From: Acidobacteriota bacterium
GTDB lineage: Bacteria > Acidobacteriota > Terriglobia > Acidiferrales > UBA7541
Assembly (NCBI GenBank): GCA_013289955.1
Contig: JABCYZ010000007.1
Location: 62,001 to 126,000, forward strand
DNA: 64,000 bases
Direction: 5' to 3'
A program made the position numbers and the translations under genes. The notes under the pieces were generated by a model. That model made no database searches. It saw nothing but the letters and a program-made list of their open reading frames with translations, and was not told the origin of the DNA. Shown here in pieces: positions 42,696 to 52,002 of the stretch. Position 1 is the stretch's first letter, and each line of letters begins with the position of its first letter.

Positions 42696-43214
42696 TCAGG
42701 CTTCCACGCGAGAGCTGGGAGCGCCTTCGCGAATCTTTCTGAGAATCGCCGTGGTCGAATAACCAGGTACAACGGGGATGGAAACGACGCGGCCGCCGGC
42801 GGCTTCCACTTCCTCGCGCCCAACGATTTGATCGCCGGGCCAGTCGCCGCCCTTTACGAGTACATCCGGCAACAGGCGCGCAATGACCTTACGGGGAGTT
42901 GATTCGTCGAAAATGATCACGGCGTCTACGCATTCAAGCGAGGCCAGAATTTCCGCGCGCTCGCGTTCCGGCAGCACAGGACGCCCCGCGCCCTTCAATT
43001 CGCGCACACTGGCGTCGCTGTTGAGGCCAACAATCAGGGCGTCGCCTAGTGCGCGAGCCTGTTCAAGGCTGCCGATATGCCCGGGATGCAGCAAGTCGAA
43101 ACACCCGTTGGTGAAGACGATGCGGCGGCCGTTGCGTTTCTCGCGACCAAACCGCAGAATCGCTTCTTCGAGAGTAAGAATCTCCGGGTTCAAAGGAACT
43201 CCATGAAGGCCCAC
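42696..43214 (-). CDS. rfaE2: D-glycero-beta-D-manno-heptose 1-phosphate adenylyltransferase
   Basis: The 172-residue protein has the nucleotidyltransferase motif [20 protein letters not shown] (HPGH at 43-46), then [22 protein letters not shown] and a final [12 protein letters not shown]. It is the single-domain form (RfaE2/HldC), corresponding to the C-terminal half of E. coli HldE, and makes ADP-heptose for the lipopolysaccharide core. The start is a GTG at 43214. No matching heptose kinase gene is next to it. mfd follows by 9 bases. Confidence 0.92.
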   Translation of the reverse strand: MGLHGVPLNPEILTLEEAILRFGREKRNGRRIVFTNGCFDLLHPGHIGSLEQARALGDALIVGLNSDASVRELKGAGRPVLPERERAEILASLECVDAVIIFDESTPRKVIARLLPDVLVKGGDWPGDQIVGREEVEAAGGRVVSIPVVPGYSTTAILRKIREGAPSSRVEA

Positions 43215-43294
43215 AGAAATACAGCCCTGGCGTTTGATGAAGAGCTAGTTTATCACGCGCGGCATGGGCGGCGCTCCCGAGCCGGCCACAGGCG

Positions 43295-44857
43295 ATGAAG
43301 GCGAATAAGACGTTTCGCGCCCTTGCTGGAGCGGGACTTTGCGCGACGGGACTGTGGCTGGCGCTCGCAGTTCCGTTCCAATCGCATACGTTCCGCATTG
43401 ATGCCGGCGGATGCCGCCTGGTGACGGACATCGTCGAACCGACAACACAACCCGTGGGAGAAAAGCCGCAGGGCTACGTCGTGCTTTTGCACGGTCTCTC
43501 GGCGAACAAACGAATCATGTCCTACCTGACGGCAGGCTTCGCTGCGGGAGGCTTGCGCGTTTTCGTTCCGGACTTGCCCGGTCACGGACGGACGGCAGGT
43601 CCTTTTTCTTACGAGCGTTCGGAGCAGTGCAGCGAAAACCTCGTTCGCGAGTTGATCGCCAGAGGGCTGCTCGATCCCGAACGCACCCTTCTGGCGGGGC
43701 ATTCCCTCGGCGGAGCTATTGCCTTGCGGGTCGCTTCGAACGTGCCGGTCGCCGGGGTGATTGCCATTTCTCCCGCGCCCATGCGGCCCGTGCGAGGCGT
43801 ATTGCCCGAGATGCTGCCCTTTCACGGATTTGGCACTCTTCCCTCACATTCCCTGGTGATGAGCGCTTCCGGAGATCCAGAAGCCATCCGCGCCGGAGCC
43901 AGGGATATGGCATCGATAGCGGGCGATGGAACGAGCCAGTATGTTGTGATTCCCCACTCGACGCACGTTAGCATCTTGTTCGACGCAGCTGCCATGTCCA
44001 GCGCTGAAAACTGGGCGCTTCGCGTCCTGCGCCTGGATACAGAATGGCATCTGCCATCGCGAAGAGGCCTGCTAGGATTCCTTCTGGGATTCGCGGGTAT
44101 CCTCCTGCTGGCCGGACCATTTCTTCGCGAGACTTTGCAGCGGAAAAATCAGCAAACACCCATTTCGGAAACCTCGACTGGCGCCAGAAAGAGCCGCGTC
44201 TTCCTGGAATACGGAATCGTTGGACTCGGAATCGTCGGAGTTCTCTCGTATGCGGACCCGCTCCGCGTTCTCCATCTTTTTGAAGGCGACTATCTCGCCA
44301 GTTTTCTATTCATCCTCGGAGTGGTTCTGCTCGTCCTGCACTGGAATTCCTTGCGAAATCTGTTGGGGCCGCGGGCGAGCCGGGGGCAGCTAGCCCGGTC
44401 GCTCCCATTCACCCTTCTCGCCGGAGCCTTCACCGCGTTTCTGCTTCACTTCCTGGTCACCGCGTGGATCGATTTGACGATCAGCGAAGCCTGGCTGACC
44501 GCGGCGCGATGGGCCCGCTTCGCCCCGCTCTTGATCGCCTTGCTTCCCTATCACGCCGCCGAAGAGTTGTTGCTCGGCCCGGCAACGCCCGGCACGCAAG
44601 GTCAGGGATGGCGCCGCCTGCTCACAGCGCTGCTCCTTCGCTTGGTGGCGTGGGCGGCGCTGGTCCTAGGCGTCTTCTTCCTGCACAGCGGAGAGGTCCT
44701 GCTAGTCCTCCTCGCGCCCTCCTTTGTCATCTTTTGCATACTGCAAACCTGGGGCATGAAGGTTGTCCGGGAAGTTACGGCCTCGCCCGCAGCGGCGGCC
44801 CTTTTCGGTGCTATACTCCTCGCCGGGTTTTGCCTGGTGGTCTTCCCCACCACTTGA
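43295..44857 (+). CDS. Alpha/beta-hydrolase fused to a polytopic membrane domain
   Basis: The 520-residue protein starts with a membrane anchor (residues about 8-27). Residues 58-240 form an alpha/beta-hydrolase: oxyanion loop LLHGLSANK, DLPGHGRT, nucleophile GHSLGG (Ser137), an acidic residue at SGDPE (Asp194), and His221 or His224 in PHSTHVSI. From about 258 on there are seven to eight hydrophobic helices with no recognised motif. A hydrolase on the outer face of the inner membrane joined to a membrane domain suggests lipid or polymer work, but I cannot name a substrate. The ribosome-binding site is weak. Confidence 0.75.
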   Translation: MKANKTFRALAGAGLCATGLWLALAVPFQSHTFRIDAGGCRLVTDIVEPTTQPVGEKPQGYVVLLHGLSANKRIMSYLTAGFAAGGLRVFVPDLPGHGRTAGPFSYERSEQCSENLVRELIARGLLDPERTLLAGHSLGGAIALRVASNVPVAGVIAISPAPMRPVRGVLPEMLPFHGFGTLPSHSLVMSASGDPEAIRAGARDMASIAGDGTSQYVVIPHSTHVSILFDAAAMSSAENWALRVLRLDTEWHLPSRRGLLGFLLGFAGILLLAGPFLRETLQRKNQQTPISETSTGARKSRVFLEYGIVGLGIVGVLSYADPLRVLHLFEGDYLASFLFILGVVLLVLHWNSLRNLLGPRASRGQLARSLPFTLLAGAFTAFLLHFLVTAWIDLTISEAWLTAARWARFAPLLIALLPYHAAEELLLGPATPGTQGQGWRRLLTALLLRLVAWAALVLGVFFLHSGEVLLVLLAPSFVIFCILQTWGMKVVREVTASPAAAALFGAILLAGFCLVVFPTT

Positions 44858-44959
44858 TGGGGCCCGTTACCTGACAAAATTGATTGCCAAACCCAGCCGC
44901 CGCCTTTAGGTTTCCGCGTCCAGGGACGGAGTTCGAGGCCATCAGAGCGAGATAGGACC

Positions 44960-46150
44960 ATGGCAGAAATAGCAATCGTCGGCGGCGGACCTTCCGGCGC
45001 GATGTGCGGTGAGCAGCTCGCACGCGCGGGACACAAAGTCCGGATTTTTGATGAACGCCTCGCCTGGGAAAAGCCCTGCGGCGGGGGCCTGACCCATAAA
45101 GCGGTTGAATGCTTCCCTTTCCTGCTCGATAATCCCTATCCAAAAAAACTGGTGCGTTCGGTCGAATTGATCAGCAGCAACGATCAGCGCGCCAACCTCG
45201 AAATGACCCATCCAATCGTGATTTATTCGCGCCGGGTGCTGAACGGAATGTTGCTCGACCGCGCCAGAGCTGCCGGTTGCGACGTGCAGCAGGCCCACGT
45301 GCTCGGAGTGGACACAAGCACGACGAAGCCGCGCTATTCCGTCGATGGCGAATGGCGTACGGCGGATTTTCTTGTACTCGCCGCGGGCGCACGCAATCAA
45401 ATCGCTCCGGAAACGCGGCCCCTCAAGCGCGACGAACTGGAAATGACGCAGGGTTATTTCGTGCCGCAGACGGCCGAGTCCATCATCGTGAAATTCCTCC
45501 CGCACTTCGAGGGCTACATCTGGTCTTTTCCACGCTGCGACCATCTGTCCGTCGGCATCTGCGGAAGCATGGCCGCGCATAACAGCACGGAACTGAAAAC
45601 GCATCTGAGCGCTTTTGTCGAAAAACAAGGGATCTCGACCGAGGGCGCGAAATTTTACAGCCACGTCCTGCCATCGCCCAGAGAAAGCACGCTTTCCGAT
45701 CGCGCGGTGTTGGGGAAAAATTGGGCTCTGGTCGGCGACGCTGCAGCCTGGGTGGATCCTCTTACCGGCGAAGGACTCTTCTACGCGCTGCGCTCCGGCG
45801 AGCTGCTGGGCCGCTCGCTCGCCGAAGGCTGCCCCGAAAAATATACAGCGTGGGTCAAGGCCGCGTTTTCCTCTGAGCTGGAATTCGCCGCTCGCATCGT
45901 ACGCCGCTTCTACCGCGGCTCGTTCCTCGGAACCGCCGTCACCACGCGCATGGTGCAATTCATGAACCGCAGCGCCGTGTTCCGGCAGTTGATGAGCGAT
46001 CTCTTCAGCGGCACGCAGGATTACAGCAGCCTCAAACGCCGCCTGTGGGGCCATCTCGGAATCACCGTGAGCGAATTCATCGCCAGTGTTTTGAATCTGG
46101 AGCGTCCCGCCACGGCGCAGGTTCCGCGAGGCGGCGCCGCCGCTGATTAG
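44960..46150 (+). CDS. Geranylgeranyl reductase-like FAD-dependent oxidoreductase
   Basis: The 396-residue protein begins with the dinucleotide-binding motif IAIVGGGPSGAMCGEQLARAG, followed by EKPCGGGLTHKAV (the CGGGxT segment near the FAD of the geranylgeranyl reductase group) and the second FAD motif WALVGDAAAWVDPLTGEGLFYAL. Such enzymes reduce double bonds in isoprenoid chains. It has no membrane helices of its own. No isoprenoid genes surround it, so its substrate is open. Confidence 0.85.
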   Translation: MAEIAIVGGGPSGAMCGEQLARAGHKVRIFDERLAWEKPCGGGLTHKAVECFPFLLDNPYPKKLVRSVELISSNDQRANLEMTHPIVIYSRRVLNGMLLDRARAAGCDVQQAHVLGVDTSTTKPRYSVDGEWRTADFLVLAAGARNQIAPETRPLKRDELEMTQGYFVPQTAESIIVKFLPHFEGYIWSFPRCDHLSVGICGSMAAHNSTELKTHLSAFVEKQGISTEGAKFYSHVLPSPRESTLSDRAVLGKNWALVGDAAAWVDPLTGEGLFYALRSGELLGRSLAEGCPEKYTAWVKAAFSSELEFAARIVRRFYRGSFLGTAVTTRMVQFMNRSAVFRQLMSDLFSGTQDYSSLKRRLWGHLGITVSEFIASVLNLERPATAQVPRGGAAAD

Positions 46151-46196
46151 GCGTCCCCGCACCTGACGCGTCTCCCGGCACAGGAATCGTAGTCCG

Positions 46197-46967
46197 CTAT
46201 CGTCCTCCGCTGACTGCCAGGATTGCTCCCGTCGTGTAGGACGCAGCCGGCGACAGCAACCACAACACCGCCTCGGCAATCTCCTCTGGCTTTCCCGCGC
46301 GCCCCATCGGAATCGTCGGCGCCAGACGAACCGGCCGCTCCGGATCACCGCTGTCCGCGTGCAGCTCCGTCAGAACATGTCCGGGTGCCACAGCGTTGAC
46401 GCGAATTCCTTCGGATGCAACCTCGCGGGCGAGGCCGAGCGTAAAGGTATCGAGCGCGCCCTTGGAAGCCGCATAGTGCACCCATTCCCCTGCTCCGCCA
46501 ATCTCTGCCGCGCGCGAAGAAATATTCACAATGGCGCCGCCGCTTCCTCCATTGCGTGTGGACATGCGCCGCACCGCTTCGCGCGCGCAAAGCATGGCCC
46601 CGATCACGTTCAGGGCGAAAACCCGGGCGAGCGTCGCGCTGGTAACCGCCTCGACACGCGAAAAGCCTCCCGTGATGCCGGCGCTGTTCACCAAACCTGT
46701 GATCGGCCCCAATTCCTGCTCGGCAGACTCAAAAAGTCTCACGATCTCGTTCTCTCGCGAAACATCGGCCTGAATGACGCACGCGCGGCCGCCCGACGAG
46801 ACGATGGCCCTCGCCACATCCGCGGCAGCCTGCCCGTTTCGCGCATAGTTCACAGCCACGCGAAAGCCCCTCGTCCCGGCCAGAGTCGCGATGGCCGCGC
46901 CAATCCCCCGCCCCGCGCCCGTTACAATCAGCGTTCCCGGCGCGTCTTCTTTGTGGCTATCCGGCAT
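46197..46967 (-). CDS. Short-chain dehydrogenase/reductase
   Basis: The 256-residue protein has the Rossmann start LIVTGAGRGIGAAIAT, the NSAGITGG loop, an IVNISSRAAEIG strand with the catalytic Ser region and the active-site YAASKGAL (Tyr-xxx-Lys). A final VSGGR end is typical of FabG-like SDR enzymes. Substrate and cofactor cannot be fixed from sequence alone. It is divergent from the ABC exporter gene with about 48 bases between them. Confidence 0.88.
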   Translation of the reverse strand: MPDSHKEDAPGTLIVTGAGRGIGAAIATLAGTRGFRVAVNYARNGQAAADVARAIVSSGGRACVIQADVSRENEIVRLFESAEQELGPITGLVNSAGITGGFSRVEAVTSATLARVFALNVIGAMLCAREAVRRMSTRNGGSGGAIVNISSRAAEIGGAGEWVHYAASKGALDTFTLGLAREVASEGIRVNAVAPGHVLTELHADSGDPERPVRLAPTIPMGRAGKPEEIAEAVLWLLSPAASYTTGAILAVSGGR

Positions 46968-47015
46968 CTGCCGTCCTTGTTCGAACCGCCTTTGAAATGT
47001 ACTCTAGCTGGTTCC

Positions 47016-48968
47016 ATGCGCATCCAAGAAAGAACATCGCACCGGCCTCAAATTATGGCATCGGACACAAAATCAGCCACGGCCACGAAGTCTGAAAAGC
47101 GCAAGAACGCTTGGAAGGCGCTGCCCGACGTTTGGGCGCTCATCCATCCGCGCCGCGGGTTGCTCGCTCTGGGCTTCGGCCTGATGGCCATCAACCGCGT
47201 CTGCGGGCTGGTGCTCCCCGCTTCCACCAAATATTTCGTCGATAACGTCGCCATCCGACATCAAGTCTATCTCTTAACGCCCATTGTCCTCGGCGTCCTC
47301 GGGGCCACCATCATCCAGGGCCTCACTTCGTTCACGCTCACGCAGCTCTTGTCCAAGTCGGCGCAAAAGATGATTACCGAGCTTCGCCGCAAGGTACAGG
47401 CACACATCGGCCGCTTGCCCATCTCCTTCTACGATTCAAACAAGACGGGCGTCCTCGTTTCTCGCATCATGAGCGACGTCGAAGGCGTCCGCAATCTCGT
47501 CGGTACCGGCTTGGTCGAATTCGTAGGCGGTTTGATGACCGCTGTCTTCGCGCTGGTCTACCTGATTCACGCCAGCGTCCTGCTGACCGGCGTGGCCTTC
47601 TCGATCCTCCTGGTATTCGGTTTCGGCATCAGCAAAGCCTTCTCCACCATTCGCCCCATCTTCCGCGCGCGCCCCAAGATCACCGCCGAAGTCACCGGAC
47701 GCCTCACCGAATCCCTCGGCGGTGTCCGCGTCGTGAAGGGCTATCACGCCGAGGAACGCGAAGAAGGCATCTTTGCCGCCGGCGTCCAGCGCCTGCTCGA
47801 CAACGTTTTGAAAACGCTCACCGCCACTTCCTTGATGAGTCTTTCGGGCGCCACACTTCTCGGCGTTGTCAGCGCCCTCATGCTCGAACTCGGCGGCCAC
47901 AAAATTCTGAGCGGCAGCATGACCCTCGGGGACTGGTTCGCTTTCAACCTCTTCCTCGGCTTCCTCATCGCCCCCGTCTTCCAAATCGTCGCCATCGGCA
48001 CGCAAATCACCGAAGCCATCACCGGCCTCGAACGCACCCGCGAAATCCTCAACGAAAAGAAGGAAGACGAAGATCCTCGCCGCACCGTTACTATGGACCG
48101 CATCACGGGTCAAATCATCCTGGAGAATGTCAGCTTTTCCTACGAGTCCAGCAAGGAAGTCCTGCACGAGGTGAGCTTCGAATCGCAACCAGGAACGGTC
48201 ACAGCTTTGGTCGGCCCATCCGGCGCCGGCAAATCGACGATCATCGGCCTCATCGCTGCATTTTATGTGCCGTCGAACGGCCGCGTCCTCGTCGACGGCA
48301 TCGACCTCGCCACCGTAAAGCTGAATTCCTACCGCACGCAGCTCGGCGTCGTCCTGCAGGAAACTTTTCTTTTTGACGGCACCATCCGCGAGAACGTCGC
48401 CTTCGCGCGCCCCGAAGCCAGCGAAGAAGAGATTCTCGCCGCCTGCCACATTGCCCGCGTAGACGAGTTCGCGGAAGCGTTTGAAAAAAAGTACGACACG
48501 CTGGTTGGTGAACGCGGCGTAAAACTCTCGGGTGGGCAAAAGCAGCGCGTCTCGATCGCCCGCGCCATCCTCGCCGATCCGCGCATCCTGATTCTTGACG
48601 AAGCAACTTCCAGCCTCGATTCCGAGTCCGAAGCGCTTATCCAGGAAGGACTGCGCTACTTGATGCGTGGACGCACCACCTTCGTCATCGCCCACCGCCT
48701 CTCGACCATCCGTCGCGCCGAGCAAATCCTCGTCGTCGAAGGCGGGCGCATCATCGAACGCGGCAATCACGCCACTCTCTACGGCGCCGGCGGCCGCTAC
48801 TACGACCTCTACACAAAACAGCACGAGGTCGAGAGCAATCTCTTCCTCGCCCCCGGCGAAGGTTCCCTCGACACGGAAGACGCCGATGCGGCTCGCGCAT
48901 CGACCGGTGGCCGCGCCGGTGCAGCGATTCCCGACGCAATTCGCTTGATTCGCGGACAAAACAACTGA
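47016..48968 (+). CDS. MsbA-like ABC exporter (fused permease and ATPase)
   Basis: The protein has about 650 residues: six membrane helices in the first half (LLALGFGLMAINRVCGLVLPAS, VYLLTPIVLGVLGATIIQGL and so on) and an ATPase with Walker A LVGPSGAGKSTIIGLI, Q-loop LGVVLQETFLF, signature LSGGQKQR and Walker B ILILDEATSSLDSE, then AHRLSTI. It resembles MsbA-type lipid flippases and multidrug half-transporters, which work as homodimers. The start may be ATG 47016 or ATG 47055; the open frame upstream to 46359 is a shadow of the SDR gene. A substrate cannot be assigned. Confidence 0.92.
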   Translation: MRIQERTSHRPQIMASDTKSATATKSEKRKNAWKALPDVWALIHPRRGLLALGFGLMAINRVCGLVLPASTKYFVDNVAIRHQVYLLTPIVLGVLGATIIQGLTSFTLTQLLSKSAQKMITELRRKVQAHIGRLPISFYDSNKTGVLVSRIMSDVEGVRNLVGTGLVEFVGGLMTAVFALVYLIHASVLLTGVAFSILLVFGFGISKAFSTIRPIFRARPKITAEVTGRLTESLGGVRVVKGYHAEEREEGIFAAGVQRLLDNVLKTLTATSLMSLSGATLLGVVSALMLELGGHKILSGSMTLGDWFAFNLFLGFLIAPVFQIVAIGTQITEAITGLERTREILNEKKEDEDPRRTVTMDRITGQIILENVSFSYESSKEVLHEVSFESQPGTVTALVGPSGAGKSTIIGLIAAFYVPSNGRVLVDGIDLATVKLNSYRTQLGVVLQETFLFDGTIRENVAFARPEASEEEILAACHIARVDEFAEAFEKKYDTLVGERGVKLSGGQKQRVSIARAILADPRILILDEATSSLDSESEALIQEGLRYLMRGRTTFVIAHRLSTIRRAEQILVVEGGRIIERGNHATLYGAGGRYYDLYTKQHEVESNLFLAPGEGSLDTEDADAARASTGGRAGAAIPDAIRLIRGQNN

Positions 48969-49057
48969 AGGCTCGGTATTGGAATACCAAAAGAACGGCG
49001 GTGGGCTCAGGAACACAACCCTCCGTCGAACACTTGCCGTTTGGTTCTGACGCGAAA

Positions 49058-49480
49058 TTACGCGGTGGTGGTGCGCCGGATGACCAGCTTCTTCGTCGTG
49101 GGGGGCGGAATCAGCGTCGCCATCTTGCGGATCATGGCCAACACCAGCCGCTTGTCTCCATCTGAAAGTGTGGTGCTGAAGCGCTTGATCTCCGCCAGAA
49201 AGCGAATCTCGTCCTGCGAAAGTTCCCCGAGCATCTTTTGCGTTTCGCGGTCGCGCGGCGTCTCCGTGCCCGGGAAAAAGTCCGCGAGCGAGATATCCAT
49301 GGCTTCCGCAATCTTGGCTAGTGTTTCAAGCGACGGCACGGTGTGCCCATTCTCGACGCGCGAGAGGTAGCAGCGCAACAATCCGGTGCGGCGCTCGATG
49401 TCTCCTTGCGACAATCCCCTCTGGCTGCGATAGGACTTGATGACTTCTCCGATGTTTACCCTTGGTTTTTCTTTTGGCAC
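49058..49480 (-). CDS. XRE family helix-turn-helix regulator
   Basis: The 140-residue protein starts with an XRE domain (GEVIKSYRSQRGLSQGDIERRTGLLRCYLSRVENGHTVPSLETLAKIAEAMDISLADFF), followed by a helical tail with EIRFLAEIKRFSTTLSDGDKRLVLAMIRKMATLI. A domain of this shape often controls its own gene or a neighbour. The C-terminal end KKLVIRRTTTA is basic. It is convergent with the ABC exporter gene, about 90 bases away. Its target is not known. Confidence 0.85.
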   Translation of the reverse strand: MPKEKPRVNIGEVIKSYRSQRGLSQGDIERRTGLLRCYLSRVENGHTVPSLETLAKIAEAMDISLADFFPGTETPRDRETQKMLGELSQDEIRFLAEIKRFSTTLSDGDKRLVLAMIRKMATLIPPPTTKKLVIRRTTTA

Positions 49481-49638
49481 GATGGCTCTCCAGGTCGAGG
49501 GGGTATCTTAGTCACTAACAGTAGGAGAAGCAAGACGGAATTTCCGAGGGATGGTGCCAATTTGACAACACCATCTATTGCGCTGTGGAAACGCGACGCT
49601 GCGTTCCTTGGCTTGGACCGGAGGCGCGAAGCGCACGT

Positions 49639-50616
49639 CTATCGTTCCGCAGCCACCACCATGGCCGGCTGCTGCAACCGGAATTCCAGCAGGGTTTCGC
49701 TGGGGACTTTCACCTTTTCGCCCTTGGTGAACACCTGCACTCCGGCTCCCGCCGCCGAACCCGCTCCCGCTCCAATCGCTGCTCCTCTTCCCCCGCCGGC
49801 GATTGCTCCAATAATCGCTCCGAAAACGGCCCCGCCGCCTACTTTCTTAGCGGTGTCCGCGCCACGACCCTGCCCTTTCAAGGTGTAGTCGCTGCTGACC
49901 AGCGGATAGTCGTGGCCGTCAATCACCATGCGCATGAGCTCGAGCTGAAGCTCCGCGCTTCCGGACAGTTTTCCCGCTTCCTGCACATTTGCCAGACGGC
50001 CATAAATGTCGGTGCCTTTGCGCGCCACAAACGTGTTGTTGATGTAGAGGTCAGTTTCTAGGCTAGCGTGGAAAACATCGCCAACTTTATTTCTCGAGGA
50101 ATCCACTCCATCAATCATGCGGACCAGGAGCGACTGTCCGGCTGGAATGGTGATCTCGCCGTATTGGGCAGCAGGGTCCTGCGCCGGAGGAGCTGGGGCC
50201 AGCGACGACGGCTTCGGTGCTGGAACCGGAGCCGGTCGGGGAACGTCCTCTGAAGTGATGGGCTGCTGAGAGGCATCTGGAGGGGGCGCGGCAGAAGTCG
50301 CGGCAAGATCCTGCGGTGCCGATGATGCAGGAGGCGGTACCGAAGTGGAGGAAGGTGCAGCCGATGCAGGTGTTGACGTCGGAACACTCGTTTTGCCGGA
50401 GTTGCCAGTGAATGTGATCGCGACGGCGTCCGTCACATTGAACGTCTGCACTTCGCCCTTGATCTCAAACCGCAGCACCGCTTGCGTCCCTCCGAGGTAG
50501 CGACCCTCTAGCACTCGCCCATCCTTGAGTTCCAGCGTATCCGCCGCCGCTGTACTTGCGCCTGCAAAGAATAATCCCAGTGCCACCGCGGCAATCATCC
50601 GTCCTCGACCGTTCAT
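49639..50616 (-). CDS. Secreted protein with Pro/Ala linker and C-terminal glycine zipper
   Basis: From ATG 50616 the protein has 325 residues. A signal peptide (IAAVALGLFFAGASTAAA) is followed by a small strand domain (TLELKDGRVLEGRYLGGTQAVLRFEIKGEVQTFNVTDA), a long Pro/Ser/Ala linker, a strand domain (ITIPAGQSLLVRMIDGVDSSRNKVGDVFHASL) and a glycine zipper (GGGAVFGAIIGAIAGGGRGAAIGAGAGSAAGAG). The first domain looks like an LSM/SH3-like barrel. Such glycine zippers span or perturb membranes. Function is unknown. An upstream Met at 50649 is less likely. Confidence 0.72.
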   Translation of the reverse strand: MNGRGRMIAAVALGLFFAGASTAAADTLELKDGRVLEGRYLGGTQAVLRFEIKGEVQTFNVTDAVAITFTGNSGKTSVPTSTPASAAPSSTSVPPPASSAPQDLAATSAAPPPDASQQPITSEDVPRPAPVPAPKPSSLAPAPPAQDPAAQYGEITIPAGQSLLVRMIDGVDSSRNKVGDVFHASLETDLYINNTFVARKGTDIYGRLANVQEAGKLSGSAELQLELMRMVIDGHDYPLVSSDYTLKGQGRGADTAKKVGGGAVFGAIIGAIAGGGRGAAIGAGAGSAAGAGVQVFTKGEKVKVPSETLLEFRLQQPAMVVAAER

Positions 50617-50773
50617 CCTCTGCCTCTTTCCGCCCGCGCTCTTCGGCAACTCCCCGTTCCGCGCCGGCGTCCTCGCGCCACTCAGGCCGATATCTTACTC
50701 TATTGCGCCTACAAGCTTGGATGAGCCGGCCTGGCGCAGGGTTGTGCAAATCTGCGGCACGCGTGCGTGGCTT

Positions 50774-51682
50774 CTACTGGGTCGCCTGATAAAGCTGCCG
50801 CGTGATATCCGCCATCAATGCCGCGCTTTCTTTCTGGTCGGCAACTCCCCTGACAAGAATCACCAGCACAAACGGCTTCGGCGCAAAGACGATTGCCGCG
50901 TCATTGTGAATCTTCGTGATCTCGCCAGTCTTGTGCGCCACGCGAATGCCTGGAGGCAGACCAGCGGGAATGCATTCGTTGAACGTCTGACGCTCCAGGA
51001 TTTCGATCATCCGGCGGGAACTTTCCTGGTCGACGGCCTCTCCGCGCGCAATCGCCTCCATGAGCTGCTGAAGACCGCGCGCGGTCGCCGTGTTGTTCAT
51101 TCCTTTTCCAAACGCTTTGCCGTCTTCCACCCCGCGCAGAACGTTTATTCCGTCTGCGTGCAAGGCATGCACTGTCGTCCGGATGTTCTCCACGCCCAGC
51201 TTTTCGATCAGCAGATTCGTCGCGAAATTGCTGCTGACCGTAATCATCAGCTCGGAGAGCTGCCGCAAGGTGCGTGTCTGCCCCACCGCCTTGTACAAAT
51301 CCGCTTCCGAATCATCGGCGGCATCCAGCGCATAAACCGAGCCGTCCGCCAAACTGTGAAACTCGTTCTTGACAAGCAGCGGGTCGTCGAGCTTCAGCTT
51401 TCCTTCGCGTGCTTGATGGAACAGCTCAACCAACACCGGAACCTTCATCGTGCTCGCCGCATGAAACGCATCGTCGGCGTGGTAGAACCACTCCGTCTTC
51501 CCGTCCAGCGTGCGAAATGCCACCCCCACATCCGCCCCGCTCTTCCGGATCGATTCCTCGATCCCCGGAACAGCCGTTGCCAGCCCGGCGCCCTGCCACG
51601 CCGCCGTGCATACCAGCCCAAGGGGCCCCACCACGATCGCCGAAGCCATTGACGCCCTGCAAATTGTCGAAATGAATCCCAT
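50774..51682 (-). CDS. Class A beta-lactamase-fold serine hydrolase
   Basis: The protein has about 302 residues with an N-terminal signal or membrane segment. It carries the active-site Ser-x-x-Lys as STMK (Ser77, Lys80), a Ser-Ser-Asn in place of the usual Ser-Asp-Asn (150-152), an Omega-loop-like VEDGKAF with Glu186, and the KTG triad (251-253). This is the penicillin-binding/class A fold. The changed SDN motif and the unusual Omega loop mean that it may not be an active beta-lactamase; it could be a peptidase or esterase. ATG 51682 follows AGGGTGG and is preferred to TTG 51703. Confidence 0.82.
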   Translation of the reverse strand: MGFISTICRASMASAIVVGPLGLVCTAAWQGAGLATAVPGIEESIRKSGADVGVAFRTLDGKTEWFYHADDAFHAASTMKVPVLVELFHQAREGKLKLDDPLLVKNEFHSLADGSVYALDAADDSEADLYKAVGQTRTLRQLSELMITVSSNFATNLLIEKLGVENIRTTVHALHADGINVLRGVEDGKAFGKGMNNTATARGLQQLMEAIARGEAVDQESSRRMIEILERQTFNECIPAGLPPGIRVAHKTGEITKIHNDAAIVFAPKPFVLVILVRGVADQKESAALMADITRQLYQATQ

Positions 51683-52002
51683 GCCACCCTGCAATTCACC
51701 CAATCGCCTCTAGAGATACGTCTGTTTGACGCAATTTCGGGAATAGAATTCTTCCGGATTTCCGCCTGGCGCCAGCCACTCGCTGGCACGTTGGTTTTCC
51801 GTACCCGGACCCAGACCCGTAGAGATGTCTTACCTCGATTGTCTCAGGGAAGAAATACTCCCAGTTGCACCTTTTTGCAGCATGGTGAGCCCTTTATTTG
51901 CCATTCTTGGGGCGCCATTCATCGTAAGTTTTGCCTAGAGATAAAACTCACCCTTCTCCGGATACTGGGGCGGGGAGAACCCGCTTCCCTGGGGCTGCGC
52001 AG
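51683..52002. other. Gene-free stretch between the GH2 gene and the serine hydrolase gene
   Basis: About 320 bases between two genes on the minus strand. It must hold the promoter of the serine hydrolase. I see no convincing gene, terminator or RNA here; the short open frames are not supported. Confidence 0.4.

Noticed and set aside
44942..46348. A 468-codon open frame on the minus strand
   Set aside because: It is antisense to the geranylgeranyl-reductase-like gene, whose FAD motifs are clear.
46359..47015. Upstream in-frame extension of the ABC exporter
   Set aside because: It overlaps the divergent SDR gene and does not look like an ABC N-terminus; ATG 47016 or 47055 is used.
47436..49016. 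A 526-codon open frame on the minus strand
   Set aside because: It lies wholly opposite the MsbA-like ABC gene and has no protein-like pattern.
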